Positions 62,266-64,000 of a stretch of DNA of 64,000 nt are shown here, one piece after another (positions within the stretch are counted from its first letter, which is position 1; every line of letters starts with the position of its first letter). Position numbers and translations under genes: made by a program. The stretch comes from Streptomyces sp. NRRL WC-3618 (GTDB lineage Bacteria; Actinomycetota; Actinomycetes; Streptomycetales; Streptomycetaceae), in assembly GCF_001280005.1 (NCBI RefSeq), contig NZ_LGDW01000292.1:1-64000 (forward strand), written 5' to 3'. A model generated the notes under the pieces. It saw only the letters and a program-made list of their open reading frames with translations, had not been told where the DNA came from and searched no databases.

Positions 62266-63366
62266 TCAGCGGGCGATGCCCTCGTACCCCTCGATCTCGC
62301 GCGGGTCCCGCGTGCCCGGGCCGATGTAGCGGGCCGACGGGCGTACGAGGCGGCCGGTGCGCTTCTGTTCCAGGATGTGCGCCGACCAGCCTGCCGTGCG
62401 GGCGCACGTGAACATGGACGTGAACATGTGGGCCGGGACCTCGGCGAAGTCCAGGACGATCGCCGCCCAGAACTCGACGTTCGTCGCCAGAACCCGGTCC
62501 GGGCGGCGGGCGTGCAGCTCCGCCAGCGCGGCCTTCTCCAGGGCCTCGGCGATCTCGAAGCGCGGGGCGCCCAGCTCGCGGGCCGTACGGCGGAGCACGC
62601 GCGCGCGTGGGTCCTCGGCACGGTAGACGCGGTGGCCGAAGCCCATCAGGCGCTCGCCCTTGTCCAGGGCCTGCTTCACATAGGCGTCCGCGTCGCCCGT
62701 GCGTTCGATCTCCTCGATCATGCCGAGGACTCGGGAGGGGGCCCCGCCGTGCAGCGGGCCGCTCATCGCGCCGACCGCGCCCGACAGCGCCGCCGCCACG
62801 TCCGCGCCCGTCGACGCGATCACCCGCGCCGTGAACGTGGACGCGTTCATGCCGTGCTCGGCAGCGCTCGTCCAGTAGGCGTCCACGGCCGCCACATGCT
62901 TCGGGTCCGGTTCGCCGCGCCAGCGGATCATGAACCGTTCGACGACGGACTGCGCCTTGTCGATCTCGCGCTGCGGAACCATGGCGTGGCCCTGCCCGCG
63001 CGCCGACTGGGCGACGTACGACAGGGCCATGACGGCGGCGCGGGCCAGGTCGTCGCGGGCCGTCCGCTCGTCGATGTCGAGGAGGGGACGCAGGCCCCAG
63101 ACGGGGGCGAGCATGGCCAGCGCCGACTGGACGTCCACCCGGATGTCGCCGGAGTGGACCGGGATCGGGAACGGCTCGGCGGGCGGCAGGCCGGGGTTGA
63201 AGGCGCCGTCGACGAGCAGGCCCCAGACGTTACCGAAGGAGACGTGGCCGACCAGGTCCTCGATGTCGACGCCCCGGTACCGGAGTGCGCCGCCCTCCTT
63301 GTCCGGTTCGGCGATCTCCGTCTCGAACGCGACTACTCCCTCAAGGCCGGGTACGAAGTCGGACAT
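62266..63366 (-). CDS. Citrate synthase (type II-like, second actinobacterial copy)
   Basis: 366 residues from ATG 63366 behind AGGAG. It condenses acetyl-CoA and oxaloacetate. PLHGGAPSRVLGMIEEI holds the first catalytic His, MGFGHRVYRAEDPRA the second His, and FTSMFTCARTAGWSAHILEQ the C-terminal Arg segment. The length and features match the second citrate synthase of Streptomyces near pdxH. It diverges from pdxH. Confidence 0.9.
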   Translation of the reverse strand: MSDFVPGLEGVVAFETEIAEPDKEGGALRYRGVDIEDLVGHVSFGNVWGLLVDGAFNPGLPPAEPFPIPVHSGDIRVDVQSALAMLAPVWGLRPLLDIDERTARDDLARAAVMALSYVAQSARGQGHAMVPQREIDKAQSVVERFMIRWRGEPDPKHVAAVDAYWTSAAEHGMNASTFTARVIASTGADVAAALSGAVGAMSGPLHGGAPSRVLGMIEEIERTGDADAYVKQALDKGERLMGFGHRVYRAEDPRARVLRRTARELGAPRFEIAEALEKAALAELHARRPDRVLATNVEFWAAIVLDFAEVPAHMFTSMFTCARTAGWSAHILEQKRTGRLVRPSARYIGPGTRDPREIEGYEGIAR

Positions 63367-63636
63367 CAGGCGGCTCCTCTTGATGTGTGCGACGTGTGCG
63401 ACGGATTGGCGACAGCTGTACGGCCGTGCGGTCCGGGTGCGCGGATTTCCTGCCCGGTTCGGATCCACGGCCATTTACGCACTGCTCGCGGTCCGAAACG
63501 GTCACCTGGGTGATGCCCCGTTCGATCGGTCGTTCAATCGGACGACAACAGCACGATATCCCCGAGTGCCACCTTTGGGGAGCCCTGCGGCACTCAGTGC
63601 CACACAATGATGTCGCCGATACGGCAGGATGACTGT

Positions 63637-64000
63637 GTGACCGCTCGCGACGCCGCCCCCTTCGATGGCCCGTTCGATCCCCTCGATCCCCTCGATCCGG
63701 TCGATCTGGCCGCCATGCGCAAGCATTACCGCGCCGAAGGCCTCGCCGAGGGCGACCTGGCCCCCGGTCCCGTGGAGCAGTTCGCGCGCTGGTTCCGGCA
63801 GGCCGCCGCCGACGCCGGGCTCGTCGAACCCAACGCCATGGTCGTCTCCACGGCCGATGCCGACGGGCGGCCCACTTCTCGTACCGTGCTGCTGAAGCAG
63901 TACGACGAGCAGGGCTTCGTCTTCTTCACCAACTACGGCTCCCGCAAGGGCCGCGACCTGGCCACCAATCCGTACGTCTCGCTGCTGTTCCCCTGGGTCC
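63637..64000 (+). CDS. pdxH: Pyridoxamine 5'-phosphate oxidase, 5' part
   Basis: The first 121 codons are in the window; the gene runs off the right edge. It oxidises pyridoxine or pyridoxamine phosphate to PLP with [60 protein letters not shown] and [20 protein letters not shown] match the N-terminal half and the FMN-binding segments. GTG 63637 follows AGGA; the first residues include a DPLDPLD repeat, and a start at the internal ATG of MRKHY is possible. Confidence 0.88.
   Translation, partial: MTARDAAPFDGPFDPLDPLDPVDLAAMRKHYRAEGLAEGDLAPGPVEQFARWFRQAAADAGLVEPNAMVVSTADADGRPTSRTVLLKQYDEQGFVFFTNYGSRKGRDLATNPYVSLLFPWV

Overview
The window is high-GC actinobacterial DNA and almost certainly comes from a Streptomyces chromosome. 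The signs are the strong GC bias at third codon positions, many GTG starts, an LAxTG sortase substrate, NsdA-type and HATPase/STAS regulators, a DmdR1-type iron repressor, a TTA codon in a specialised-metabolism gene, and the small gene repertoire around citrate synthase and pdxH. From memory of Streptomyces coelicolor, the part from about 26.9 kb to the right end (STAS/sigma/anti-sigma, purU, an SCO4402-type gene, dmdR1, citrate synthase, pdxH) looks like conserved core synteny. The left 11 kb looks accessory and rearranged. No tRNA, rRNA, CRISPR array or intact transposase was seen.

Left region (1-11.3 kb). Secreted arabinan/arabinoxylan-degrading enzymes dominate: a cell-wall-anchored clan GH-A arabinofuranosidase, a CBM13-GH62 arabinofuranosidase, and the first codons of a second enzyme with the same signal peptide. 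The last two share a roughly 410 bp duplicated promoter and signal-peptide block. A MerR regulator with a MerR-type promoter sits between them. From 6.4 to 8.6 kb lies a graveyard of gene pieces: an alcohol dehydrogenase fragment copied from 15.6 kb, a flavin reductase tail, two secreted-protein genes each broken by an in-frame TGA, and antitoxin and DUF4177-like fragments. A TetR-S9 peptidase pair follows.

Middle-left (11.5-26.2 kb). An MFS transporter diverges from a GlxA-type AraC regulator, and a second MFS gene converges on the latter. Then comes a catabolic island with Zn-alcohol dehydrogenase, three acyl-CoA dehydrogenases, an SDR, a cyclase-family hydrolase, an amidohydrolase and an acyl-CoA synthetase. 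Its divergent promoters carry copies of one palindrome, CTGACGGnCCGTCAG, so it is probably a single regulon degrading an unidentified carboxylic acid through CoA thioesters.

Centre (26-40 kb). An EF-hand protein, a STAS antagonist, and a sigma factor/zinc-finger anti-sigma pair precede the most interesting locus, a seven-gene set at 30.1-38.4 kb. It encodes a D-2-hydroxyacid dehydrogenase, a lysine-2,3-aminomutase-like radical SAM enzyme (with a TTA codon), an alanine racemase-like enzyme, a haem-oxygenase-like diiron enzyme, a HisC-like aminotransferase, a divergent SAM synthetase and a GCS2-type glutamate-amine ligase. There is no NRPS, PKS or methyltransferase. It looks like a compact amino-acid-derived metabolite pathway that I cannot match to a known product.

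Right region (40-64 kb). After a substrate-binding lipoprotein, a repeat-rich membrane protein, an NsdA-type regulator and an ABC exporter pair comes a four-gene locus at 49.3-55.3 kb. It encodes a TPR-like protein, a 1424-residue CHAT protease-STAND NTPase-helical repeat protein, a 64-residue protein and a two-region membrane protein, and is a candidate conflict or cell-death system. The end holds an alpha/beta hydrolase lacking its nucleophile, a possible structured RNA, dmdR1, a SIS protein, a PAS-GAF protein, two GNAT acetyltransferases, a RidA protein, a mini-ORF with a very strong ribosome site, citrate synthase and the start of pdxH.
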